Positions 23,164 to 31,926 of a stretch of DNA of 64,000 nt are shown piece after piece. The stretch is taken from contig CM057465.1 in the NCBI GenBank assembly GCA_030035585.1, positions 1,959,501 to 2,023,500 of the forward strand, read 5' to 3'. The stretch's first letter is position 1. Every line of letters starts with the position of its first letter. The notes beneath the pieces were generated by a model. That model was given only the letters and a program-made list of their open reading frames with translations, did not search any database and had not been told where the DNA came from. Made by a program: the position numbers and the translations under genes. Source of the stretch: Dugong dugon (Eukaryota > Chordata > Mammalia > Sirenia > Dugongidae).

Positions 23164-23406
23164 GAATTTTACCCTTATCTTTATAATTTTGAAGCAGTCT
23201 ACCGTTACTTGGTATCGCCTTGCCTTCTTCTCCTTTAGAAGGTTCTATACCTATGCCGTTTGTTCCCTCTTTCATTGTTTTGATGTTGTTGTCATCCTTT
23301 GATTGATTTCTCTGATTCCCTGTTGTATATCTTTTGTTTTTGGAAAGTCGTCTGTAGTTCAGTTCCTAGAATGGTATCTGGTTCATGTGAACCTGCATCC
23401 TAGGTC

Positions 23407-24405
23407 CTAGGTCCTGCCTGAGGGCTTAAGCTGTTTGTCCTCAGATCGAAGAATTCCCTTTAATAATTCTTGTAAGTTTGGTTTGACTTTTGCATATTCC
23501 TTTAGTTTCTGTTTATCTGGAAATGACCTAATTTCACCATCAAATCTGAATGAGAGTTTTGCAGGATATATTATTCTTGGCTGACAATTTTTTTCTTTCA
23601 AGATTTTATATATGTCATCCCATTGCCTTCTTGCCTGCATGGTTTCTGCTGAATAATCTGAGCTTAGTCTTATTGTTTCTCCTCTGTATGTGACTTCTTG
23701 TTTTTCCCGAGCTGCTCTCAGGATTCTTTGTTTGTCTTTAGTTTTAGCGAGTGTGAATATGATATGTCTTGGTGATTTTCTTTTGGGGTCTATTCTATAT
23801 GGGGTTCGTTGAGCTTCTTGGATGACCAGCTTTTCATCTTTCATGATATTGGGAAAGTTTTCTGTCAGCAGTTCCTCAATGATCCTCTCTGTGTTTTCTG
23901 TTTTCTTCCCCTGTTCTGGTATGCCAATCACTCGTAAGTTTTTGCTTTTAATTGTGTCCCACATAACTCTCAGGGTCTCTTCATTTTTCTTTGTTCTTTT
24001 TTCTGAGTTTTCCTGAAACAGAGTTGTATCCAAGTGTTTGTCTTCAGTTCCACTGATCCTGTCTTCCATGGTTTCAAATCTACTTCTCAGCCCTTCTATG
24101 ACACCGTCCATTTCTGAAATCTTGTTGTTTATCTTTTGGATTTCTAATTGTTGTTTTTGTATAATTTCGAGTTGTGAATTTATTTTGGCATTTTGTTCTT
24201 GCATCATCTTCCTGAATTCTTCCAATTTTTTGTCTGTATTTTCCATAAATTTGTCTATTTTTTCCTCATGTTTGTCAGCTTTTTGCCTCAGTTCTTGGAA
24301 AATTCCGAGTATTAGTGATTTGAGTTCCGTATCAGGTACTTCTAGTGCATTTTGTTCCACAGGAGAGTTATCTGGTGTTTTAATTTGGACGCCTATTGGA
24401 GCCAT
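23407..24405 (-). CDS. ORF1: L1 ORF1p: nucleic-acid chaperone, open; upstream start lost
   Basis: This 332-aa protein is the trimeric RNA-binding chaperone that packages L1 RNA. Residues ~25-150 are heptad-rich and charged (coiled coil). The RRM spans ~156-250 (LRVIGIPE at 157-164; PRHIIFTLA). The C-terminal domain spans ~255-320, with R259-R260 in MQARRQW, matching RNA-binding arginines of human ORF1p, and YPAKLSF. The frame extends upstream without a stop for 17 codons to an ATA at 24,454-24,456, where both other L1 copies here have ATG. The ancestral start therefore appears mutated ATG to ATA, and I use the next in-frame ATG, giving a protein shorter by 17 residues at its N-terminus. Effect on function is unknown; these residues precede the coiled coil. 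Confidence 0.93.
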   Translation of the reverse strand: MAPIGVQIKTPDNSPVEQNALEVPDTELKSLILGIFQELRQKADKHEEKIDKFMENTDKKLEEFRKMMQEQNAKINSQLEIIQKQQLEIQKINNKISEMDGVIEGLRSRFETMEDRISGTEDKHLDTTLFQENSEKRTKKNEETLRVMWDTIKSKNLRVIGIPEQGKKTENTERIIEELLTENFPNIMKDEKLVIQEAQRTPYRIDPKRKSPRHIIFTLAKTKDKQRILRAAREKQEVTYRGETIRLSSDYSAETMQARRQWDDIYKILKEKNCQPRIIYPAKLSFRFDGEIRSFPDKQKLKEYAKVKPNLQELLKGILRSEDKQLKPSGRT

Positions 24406-25242
24406 CTTGTCTTGTTTTTGTAAATGTTTTGATATTGTTTGCTGTTTTCGGGGTATTCAGTAGATATTTCTCTCGTTTATTGATTGTAGATTTTTTTTTT
24501 TTTTTCGTTCTTGTGGTACAGCTGGGCAGATCTAGTTGAGGAGGAGCCACTGGGATGGGTTGCTTGTGGCACTCACCGCAGCCACCAGGACGGTCGGTAG
24601 TCAGTGCTGGGCAGGTTCCAATAGGGCGTGCCTGCACCGCTTGGTGATGTGATGTCTAGTGCACGGTGCAGGTAGGTAGGGTGCAGCGGGAAGATGGTTA
24701 TGTGTGAAGCTAAGCTGGATATGGGAGAGAGGAGAGAGGAGGAGGAGCAAAAAGCGTACAAACATAAAAGAATGCTAGGGGAGTTTGTCGTTGGAATGTA
24801 CAGATGAGAGACTATGGGATGGAGGAAACCAGAAGGGGGAAGAGAAAGAAAAGGAAAGAATGACCAAATGAAAATCAGAAAAGTTAAAAAACTGCAAAGT
24901 TCCCAGGGATCGCACCGATGCAGCTATGAGGTCTGGGGGAGTCGGTCTCAATTTTCACAGCTCAGCCTGGCCAGAAGGTACAGAGGCATACATCGCCTGG
25001 TATTCAGGGATCAGAAAGAGAAGGAAGAGATAGAGGGACAAGAAATTAAGCAATGAAGAAAGACAAAAGAGAAAAAGAGGTAAAATATGACAAAACTAAT
25101 CAAAAAAGGAAGAAAAATAAAATTGAGAAAAAAAAAAAAAAAGGGCAACACCAGCAGTCAGTGCCTACAAATGGGACCCAGAGAGCCCCCACTCAGGGGC
25201 GCGAATTCCAAGAAGCCGATAGTCTCGGGGTTAAGTGACCGT

Positions 25243-26041
25243 GGCCACGGGAAGCAGAGGGGCCAACGAACAAAGGCCCCAGGATCCCACCCGCGCGGGA
25301 GCCCAGACCTGGAAACAGCCACACGCCCGAACGCAGCCCTACAGCCCCGCAGGAGAGAGCAAAGACGGCCCTCGGAACCAGGCACCCAGGCAAAAGGAGG
25401 GGGAGGCAGCAGAAAAAGGTCCGCTAGGTGCCAGCAAACGGCTCCCAGAAAGCCCCCAGCCCGGGCGCGCGGAACCCAAGCACCGGCGCCCCCCCCGCCC
25501 AGTGACCCCGGCCACGGAAAGCAGAGGGGTGAACGAACAAAGGCCCCGGGATCCCACCCACGCGGGAGCCCAGACCCAGAAACAGCCACACGCCCGCACG
25601 CAGCTCCACAGCCCCGCAGGAGAGAGCAGAGACAGCACCCGGACCCAGGCACCCAGGCAAAAGGAGGGGGAGGCGGCAGAAAAAGGTCCGCTAGGTGCCA
25701 ACAAACGGCTCCCAGAAAGCCCCCAGCCCGGGCGCGCGGAACCCAAGCACCGGCGCCCCCCCGCCCAGGGACCCCGGCCACGGAAAGCAGAGGGGCGAAC
25801 GAACAAAGGCCCTGGGATCCCACCCACGCGGGAGCCCAGACCCAGAAACAGCCACACGCCCGCACACAGCCCTACAGCCCCGCAGGAGAGAGCAGAGACG
25901 GCACTCGGAACCAGGCACCCAGGCAAAAGGAGGGGGAGGCAGCAGAGAAAGGTTCGCTAGCTGCCAGCAAACGGCTCCCAGAAAGCCGCCAGCCCAGGCG
26001 CGCGGAATCCAAGCACCAGCACCCCCCAGCCCAGAGACCCT
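25243..26041 (-). repeat. L1 5'UTR tandem monomers, ~266-267 bp x3
   Basis: The anchor ggccacgg(g/a)aagcag recurs at 25,243, 25,510, 25,776 and 26,042 (periods 267, 266, 266). Each unit repeats the blocks ..gggatcccacccacgcggga.., ..gccccgcaggagagagcag.., ..caggcaaaaggagggggagg.. and ..ggctcccagaaagcc... GC- and CpG-rich. This resembles the monomeric promoters of mouse L1. The L1 at 54-62 kb has only about one related unit. Confidence 0.95.
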
Positions 26042-26404
26042 GGCCACGGAAAGCAGGGGATCCCCAGCTGAGGCGGAGAGGGGTGGGTGGTGGGAGAGCG
26101 CGCACCGCAGTTTACCGGTCGTTCTGTCTCCGACCAGATGCTCTGCAAGGCTGCTCTCCCGTTTGCTGGTCTCCGATAGGAATCCAAGATGGTGGATCCA
26201 CGCTGCGTTAGCTGGTAAGGAATCTCTGCCTGAGTCTCTCCTCGCTCTCCGTTCTCTTTTAGTATTCTCACTCCGTTTGGTGTTTGGCTGAGTTCTTTAT
26301 CTCTTCATTTGGTGTTCTAGGGTTTCAGGATTGTTGATTCTCTGTTAGGCTTAGTTTTTCGGATCTTTGCTGTGGAGGGACGGCGTGGTGTTTCTGCCTA
26401 GAGC

Positions 26405-26413
26405 GCCATCTTG
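26405..26413 (-). promoter_or_regulatory. YY1-like site at L1 position +12 to +20
   Basis: On the L1 strand this reads CAAGATGGC, a YY1 core, starting 12 nt from the 5' end defined by the TSD. Human L1 has its YY1 site, which directs accurate initiation, at essentially the same offset. The other minus-strand L1 has AAAATGGC-type sequence at 62,340-62,348. Confidence 0.65.
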
Positions 26414-26424
26414 CCCCTCTCTTC

Positions 26425-26439
26425 GCCATCCTCCCTTTT
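26425..26439. repeat. L1 target-site duplication, right copy (15 bp)
   Basis: gccatcctccctttt, identical to 17,625-17,639. RTE host sequence resumes directly after it. Confidence 0.95.
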
Positions 26440-26446
26440 AAGGAGC

Positions 26447-26931
26447 TGTCTTAGTCATCTAGTGCTGCTATAACAGAAATGGCACAAGTGGATGGCTTTA
26501 ACAAAGAGAAATTTATTTCTTCACAGTAAAGTAGGCTAAAAGTCCAGATTCAGGGTGTCAGCTCCAGGGGAAGGCTTTCTATCTCTGTTGGCCTTCTCAT
26601 CAATGTTCTCCAGGACTAGGAGCTTCTCCATGCAGGGACCCTGTGCCCAACGGAAGTGCTTTACTCCTAGCACTGCTTTCTTGGTGGTATGAGGTCCCCC
26701 TGTCTCTGTGCTCACTTCTCTCTTTTATGTCTCAAGAGATTGCCTCAGGACACAATCCAGTCTTGTAGAATGAGTCCTGCTTTACTAACACAACTGCCGC
26801 CCACCCTCCCTCATTAACATCATAGAGGCAGAACTTAACAACATATAGGAAAATCACACAATACCAGGAATCATGGCCCAGCCAAATTGATACACACATT
26901 TTTTTTAGGGGACATAATTCAAACCATGACA
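26447..26931 (-). mobile_element. MaLR/ERVL-like solo LTR with 5-bp TSD, minus strand
   Basis: TG...CA ends (tgtcttagtcatctagtg ... aaaccatgaca) flanked by ggagc at 26,442-26,446 and 26,932-26,936. It is 485 bp with no internal region. The reverse complement matches the LTR at 29,429-30,107. It is inserted into the RTE copy. Confidence 0.9.
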
Positions 26932-27835
26932 GGAGCATTCTTGCTGTACTTCTTCCAAGACAAACTTGTTTGTTCTTTTGGCAGTCGGTGGTATATTCAA
27001 CATTCTTTGCCAACACCACAATTCAAAGGCATTAATTCTTCGGTCTTCGTTATTCATTGTCCAGCTTTCCCATGCATATGAGGTGATTGAAAACACTATG
27101 GCCTGGGTCTGGTGCACCTTAGTCTTCAAGATGATATCTTTGCTTTTCAACGCTTTCAAGAGGTCTTTTGCAGCAAACTTGTCCAATGAAATGTGTTGTT
27201 TGATTTCTTGACTGCTGCTTCCATGAGTGTTGACTGTGGATCCAAGTAAAATGAAATCCTTGACAACCTCAATCTTTTCTCCTTTTAACATGATGTTGCT
27301 TATTGGTCCAGTGTGAGGATTTGTTTCCTTTATGTTAAGGAGTAATCCATACTGTAGGCTGTGGTCTTTTGATCTTCATCAGTAAGTGCTTCAAGTCCTC
27401 TTCACTTTCAGCAAGAAAGGCTGTGTCATCTGCATAATGCAGGTTGTTAATGCGTCTTCCTCTAATCCTGATGCCATGTTCTCCTTCATATAGTCCAGTT
27501 TCTCAGATTATTTGCTCAGCATACAGATTGAATAAATATGGTGAAAGGATACAACCCTGACACATACCTTTCCTGACTTTAAACCACGCAGTATCCCCTT
27601 GTTCTGTTCGAACAACTACCTCTTGATCTATGTACAGGTTCCTCATGAGCACAATTAAGTGTTCTGGAATTCCCATTCTTCACAATGTAATCCATAATTT
27701 GTTATGATTCACACAGTCTAATGCCTTTGCATAGTCAATAAAACGTAGGTAAATATTTTTCCGGTATTCTCTGCTTTCAGCCAGAATTCATCTGGCATCA
27801 GCATTGATATCCCTTGTTCCACACATAGCATTAAC
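26932..27835 (-). mobile_element. RTE LINE, minus strand, continuation of the interrupted copy
   Basis: Continues the RTE of 17,368-17,639 upstream through its coding region. A minus frame (26,905-27,291) keeps the post-RT motifs DFILLGSTVNTHGSSSQEIK, ETW-type WESWTMNNEDRR and NAFELWCWQRMLN. Further upstream are the RT region and the reversed ..ctgcataatgcaggttgtta.. (YADD-like surroundings). It stops near 27,835, before the RT N-terminus and EN. Confidence 0.9.
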
Positions 27836-28368
27836 CATCACAGTAGGAAAGCTTATTGTCCAGATTTGAATCACATGATGATCCCTCTCCCAAGCCAGTA
27901 CAGTCAGGAGCAGGAAGACCCTGCTCCAGGGGGCTCTAAAGAGGAGCACTCATCTTTCCTTTGCAGGTGTGTACTCTGGAGCCCGTTCCCACACAAGCCT
28001 CCTGAAAGCCTCCCTCAGAGCCTTCCCTCCAATTCCAACACAGCTCCAATATGATGGACCATTGGTGCCTTAGAAGATAGCAAGTGACAGTAGAGGAGGA
28101 AGAAAATGAATTTTTTTCCCTTTATTTTATTAAGGATCATAAAAGAAAAATATTCTAGGGTCATTTAGCACAGGGAAAACTGCCTGCATGCCCTATGGGC
28201 ACATCCCACAGGGATCACAGCCTCACAATGAGAGAGAAAGCAAAGAATGTTGATGAGGTCCCAGCTCAGCACATAGATTTAGATGATGCATAACATCTTC
28301 CTCCAGTTTAAGAAGGCCGGGGAGAGTGAAGAGCTCCACATCCCCAATGGGTGAAATTATATCCAAAT
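27836..28368. other. Unassigned sequence
   Basis: No repeat family or exon recognised. Confidence 0.45.
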
Positions 28369-28760
28369 CCACCCATCTGTCAGCTTGTTGTTCTGTGGTG
28401 GCTTGCACGTTGCTGTTCTGCTAGAAGCTATGTCACTGGTATTCCAAGTCCCAGCAGGGTCACACATGGTGGACAGGTTTCAACAGAGCTTCCAGACCAA
28501 GACAGACCAGGAAGAAAAACATGGCGAGCTACCTTTGAAAATTAACCAATGAAAACCTTGTAGATCACAACAGAACATTGTCTGATATAGTGCTGGAAGT
28601 TGAGTCCACCGTGTGGGAAGGCACTCAAAATATACAGTGACAGCAACAGTGGACTTGAGCACACCAACAACGTTGGAGACGGCTCAGGACAGGGCAACAT
28701 TTCCTTCCGTTGTGCACGGGGCGGCCATGGGTCAGAGCTGACTCAACGGCAATGAAAACC
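28369..28760 (+). mobile_element. Short RTE-derived composite element, complete
   Basis: About 390 bp: the 5' block ccacccatctgtcagcttgt ... ..caacagaacattgtctgata.. ..gtgggaaggcactcaaaata.. joined to the RTE 3' end ..cagtggacttgagcacacc.. ..gccatgggtcagagctgact... The joint coincides with those at 11.8 kb and 63.17 kb. Confidence 0.8.
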
Positions 28761-28788
28761 ATATCCAAATCTATAGCTATAGCTGCGT

Positions 28789-28853
28789 CGAGAGGTAGAG
28801 AGAGAGAGAAAGCAAGAGAGAGAGAGATGGAGGGAAAGAGATAGGGAGGGAAA
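28789..28853. repeat. (GA)n-rich simple repeat
   Basis: Purine-only GA/GGGA tract directly 3' of the composite element. Confidence 0.9.
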
Positions 28854-29423
28854 CAACATATAAACTTAACCTATAATGCATGTTGAATAAATGGGGGCTT
28901 CTCTTTCTAAATAGCTCCAGATTAAGGGGGTAACTCTCCTCACACAGTTACTTAATGGGAAGTTCAGTTTACAGGATTGTTGACCTGACTGATTACGCCA
29001 ACCTGTCGTCCGTGAAATCCAATCAACAAAAATCTGGTTCCTGAACCATGTGCATATGTTCCATTTCTTAGTAAAGAGAGGGAGAATGATATGATAGAAT
29101 CCACAGCATAACCATTTGGAGACTCAGGGAAAGTGAGACAGAAAGGGCCACTAGGATGGTTAAGCCATCTCATCACCTGGTTGTGGAGGCTCCTGTAGAC
29201 ATGCCACCACCAATGGGCTGAGGTGTCAGGCTGAGCTGACTGTTTGCAGCTCCGTGTTTTGATATTTCTGTCTGGCAAGGGCTCAGTTCCTGGGAAGGTG
29301 TGCAGGCTGACCTTCAGTGTGGAAGTGCCATCCAAGGTAAAGGGGGCTTCCAGAGAGGAGAGCAGAAGGAGACCTCATTCACTGCTGTGTCCCAGTGCCC
29401 AGCTTTGTGTCTGGCACAAGACA
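28854..29423. other. Unassigned sequence
   Basis: No repeat family or exon recognised. The 123-aa minus frame (28,964-29,335) has no domain features. Confidence 0.45.
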
Positions 29424-29428
29424 GTGGT

Positions 29429-30107
29429 TATTATGGATTTAGTTGTGTCCCCCCAAAATGTGTGTCAACTTATCCAGGCCATGGTTCCCAGTATTGTGTG
29501 GTTGTCCACCATTTTGTCATCTGATGTGATTTTCCTATGTGTTGTAAATCTACCTCTATGATATTAATGAGGCAGGATTAGAGGCAGTTATGTTAATGAG
29601 GTAGGATTCAATCTATAGGATTAGGTTTTATTTTGAGTCAATCTCTTTTGAGATATAAAAGAATTGAGAAGAGAGGAGAGGGACTTCTTACCACCAAGAA
29701 AGAAGAACAGAGAGTGGAGTGCATCTTGTGGACCCAGGGTCCCTGCTCCGAGAAGCTCCTAGACCAGGAGAAGATTGATGATGACAACCTTCCCCTAGAG
29801 CAGACAGAGAGAGAAAGCTTTTCCCTGGAGCTGGCACCCTGAATTTGGACTTCTAGCCTCCTAGACTGTGCAATAACAAATTTCTGTTTGTTAAAGCCAT
29901 TCCACTTTTGGTATTTCTCCTACAGCAGCACTAGGTGCACTGGTTAAGAGCTACAGCTACTAACCAAAAGGCTGGCAGTTCAAATCCACCAGCCACTCCT
30001 TGGGAACCCTATGGAACAGTAGTACTCTGACCTATAGGGTCACTATGGGGGGAATCGACTCAACAGCAGTGAGTTTGGTTTTAGTTTTGGTTTAGATAAC
30101 TAAGACA
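29429..30107 (+). mobile_element. MaLR/ERVL-like solo LTR with 5-bp TSD, plus strand
   Basis: Starts tattatggatttagttgtg (TG decayed to TA) and ends ..aactaagaca, flanked by gtggt at 29,424-29,428 and 30,108-30,112. It carries the MLT1-style 3' part (..gcctcctagactgtgcaata.., ..tttctgtttgttaaagcc..). A SINE interrupts it near its 3' end. Same family as 26,447-26,931 in opposite orientation, ~2.5 kb apart. Confidence 0.9.
29937..30090 (+). mobile_element. AfroSINE-type SINE inside the LTR
   Basis: Head slightly 5' truncated (gtgcactggttaagagctac), middle ..ggaaccctatggaacagtag.., tail ..gggtcactatggggggaatc.. then gtttggttttagttttgg. It is younger than the LTR that contains it. Confidence 0.9.
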
Positions 30108-30352
30108 GTGGTTAGTCAGTATTTCTCAATTGGAAGCAGGCATGACGGCAGCCCAGGCTAGAAATCACGGATGCGCGAGTGTGTTTCTCTTGGCCCCTCC
30201 TCACTCCATGTCCCTCAACCCCCTCTGACACCCACCCCCACCTCAGTCCTTTTAACCTGCTCCAAATTTGTCTTAATTTCTCTGTGGATTTCCTCCAACC
30301 TTAATTGGCCTTAATATTTGCCTTATTTTTTTCCTTGGTTCAGATCTTGCAA

Positions 30353-30568
30353 AAAGTCCCTGGGTAAGCAAACTGTCTGTGATCAGCTGCTGACCGAAAA
30401 ATCAGTGGTTCAAAGCCACCAGCTGCTCTGAGGGAGAAAGATGTGGCAGTCGGCTTCCGTAAAGATTGCAGCCTTGAAAACCATATGGGGCAGTTCTATT
30501 CTATCCTATAGGGTTGCCATGAGTTGGAATTGACTTGAAGGCAATGCTTTTTTTTTTTTTTTTTTTTT
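30353..30568 (+). mobile_element. AfroSINE-type SINE, plus strand, T-rich 3' end
   Basis: Decayed head (aaagtccctgggtaagcaaa), ..cttccgtaaagattgcagcc.., ..ctatagggttgccatgagtt.., ending in a run of about 20 T. Confidence 0.85.
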
Positions 30569-31004
30569 GGTAATATTATAGCTTTAAAAACAAATACGGA
30601 AAATATTCGAATGGGCTCATTCTTAAAGTGTGCGCGTAGGTCCTGTTAAATTGTTTTCTGAATTTCTCCACGTGCTTTAAATGTTTCATAATTAAAATCA
30701 TGTTTTTAAAGATGAGGATTTAATAACACGTATACCCAGTGACCTAGTCACTTCATTTCCTGCCTGCTTAAATGTCACCCCTCTGAGGGCCTGGCCGCGC
30801 CAGCTAAGAGCTTCCGCAGCTCTCAGCACTGGCCTCTTCTGTTCTCCTTTCCAGAGGGCTTATCAGCTGAGAAAACATCACTTGGATATTTAGGTCTGGG
30901 TTCGTTCTTGCTCCTCCACACACTCAAATGTAAATCTCACAAATAAGAGGGTCTTAATGTCTGTCAAAGTTAGCTGGGTGTTGCAAAGGATTTTCATCCA
31001 CCTC
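30569..31004. other. Unassigned sequence
   Basis: No element recognised. Confidence 0.45.
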
Positions 31005-31104
31005 CTACCTCAGCTGCTAACTAAAAGGTCGACAGTTCAAATCCACCAGGCACTCCTTGGAAAACCTATGGACGGCAACGGGTTTGGTTTTTTTTTTTTT
31101 TTTT
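31005..31104 (+). mobile_element. AfroSINE-type SINE with internal deletion
   Basis: Head and box region are present (..gctgctaactaaaaggtcga..), but the sequence jumps from ..ggaaaacctatgga to cggcaacgggtttggttt. About 60 bp of the middle and the RTE-like gactc block are missing. Confidence 0.85.
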
Positions 31105-31127
31105 CATCTCAGAAGACCCCCCAGGTG

Positions 31128-31300
31128 GTTTTGTTTATTTATTTATTTTTATCTTTTTATTGTGCTTTAAGTGAAAGCGTACAGTTCAAGTCAGTTTCTC
31201 ATACAAAAATTTATACACACATTGCTGTGACCCTAGCTGCTCTCCCTATAATGTGACAGCACACTCTTCCTTTCCACCCTGGATTTCCCATGTCCATTCC
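31128..31300 (-). mobile_element. L1-type 3' end fragment (tentative)
   Basis: TTTA-rich start then ..ttattgtgctttaagtgaaa.., like the reversed 3' terminus of an older L1 of this lineage (the intact copy has ..ttattgtacttcaggtgaaa..). Short. Confidence 0.55.
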
Positions 31301-31312
31301 AGGTTTGGTTTT

Positions 31313-31712
31313 TTTGTTGCTAACATAAAGGCTGGTGGTTTGAACCCAACCAGTGACACCACAGAAGAAAGGCCTGGAAATCTGCTTCTGTGAAGATTGT
31401 TGTTGTTGTTAGTTGCCACTGAATTGAGTGCAACTTATGCTGACCCCATGTGTGTCAGAGTAGAACTATGATCCACAAGGTTTTTAAGGCTGTCACCTTT
31501 CAGAAGCAGATTGCCAGGCCTATCTTCCAAGGCACCTCTGGGTGGGTTTGAACTGCCAGTCTTTAGACAAGTAGTTGAGTGCTGAACTGTGCCATCTAGG
31601 GACTCCTTTCTGTAAAGATTACAGTCAAGAAAACCCTACGGAGCACAGTTCTACTCTGTAACACATAGGGTTGCCATGAGTCGGAATTGACTTGACAGCA
31701 GTTAACAATACC
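31313..31712 (+). mobile_element. AfroSINE-type SINE split by another SINE
   Basis: The 5' half (31,313-31,398: ..aaggctggtggtttgaaccc..) and 3' half (31,607-31,712: ..cctacggagcacagttctac.. ..gagtcggaattgacttgac..) form one element. The interruption is a minus-strand SINE flanked by the repeat ttctgt(g/a)aagatt. Confidence 0.85.
31399..31606 (-). mobile_element. AfroSINE-type SINE nested in another SINE
   Basis: Tail gttgttgttgttagttgcca, ..tgtgtgtcagagtagaacta.., ..ttgccaggcctatcttccaa.., reversed head ending ..gccatctagggactcct. The flanking ~13-bp duplication (31,386-31,398 and 31,608-31,620) is target-site sequence from the older SINE. Confidence 0.9.
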
Positions 31713-31724
31713 AATGTCTGTCAG

Positions 31725-31926
31725 GAGTCCCTGGCTGGTGCAAATGGTTAACGCTTTTAGCTATTAACTAAAAGGGTGGAAGTTGAAGTCCACCCAGAGG
31801 TGCCTCAGAAGAAAGGCCTTGAGATCTCCTGAAAAATCAGCCATTGAAAACTCCGTACAGCACCAGTGTACTGCATAACACTTGGGGTGGCCATGAATCA
31901 GAACTTACTAAATGGCAGCTGGTTTG
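31725..31926 (+). mobile_element. AfroSINE-type SINE, plus strand (long subfamily)
   Basis: Head ggagtccctggctggtgcaa, ..ggtgcctcagaagaaaggcc.., tail ..ggtggccatgaatcagaact.., with gcagctggtttg at the end. Confidence 0.9.

Larger units (their letters stand above)
17640..26424 (-). mobile_element. Full-length, structurally intact LINE-1 (L1), 8.8 kb
   Basis: Read on the minus strand: a ~2.0-kb 5'UTR with CpG-rich monomers, ORF1 (24,405-23,407), a ~430-bp inter-ORF spacer, ORF2 (22,975-19,154), a ~1.5-kb 3'UTR with a G-rich polypurine tract, an AATAAA and a poly(A) tail of at least 17. A perfect 15-bp TSD shows insertion by target-primed reverse transcription. Both ORFs are open and the catalytic residues are present, so the copy may be competent or recently so. 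At 8.8 kb it is much longer than human (~6 kb) or mouse (~7 kb) L1. The one visible defect is in the ancestral ORF1 start (see ORF1). Confidence 0.97.
24406..26424 (-). promoter_or_regulatory. L1 5'UTR with internal promoter
   Basis: The ~2.0-kb region upstream of ORF1 holds a purine-rich segment (24,780-25,160), CpG-rich tandem monomers (25,243-26,041) and a 5'-terminal unique part. L1 5'UTRs act as internal RNA polymerase II promoters. The CpG density contrasts sharply with the surroundings, so this is probably methylated DNA in somatic cells (inference). Confidence 0.8.

Noticed and set aside
19290-24463. Antisense frames of 100-142 codons opposite L1 ORF1/ORF2 (e.g. 19,290-19,718; 21,777-22,199; 24,038-24,463)
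   Set aside because: Shadows of the L1 ORFs on the other strand; hydrophobic composition follows from A-rich L1 sense sequence.
25158-25865. 235-codon minus-strand frame in the L1 5'UTR
   Set aside because: GC-rich tandem repeats open in several frames at once; it is not ORF1 or ORF2 and lacks a domain.
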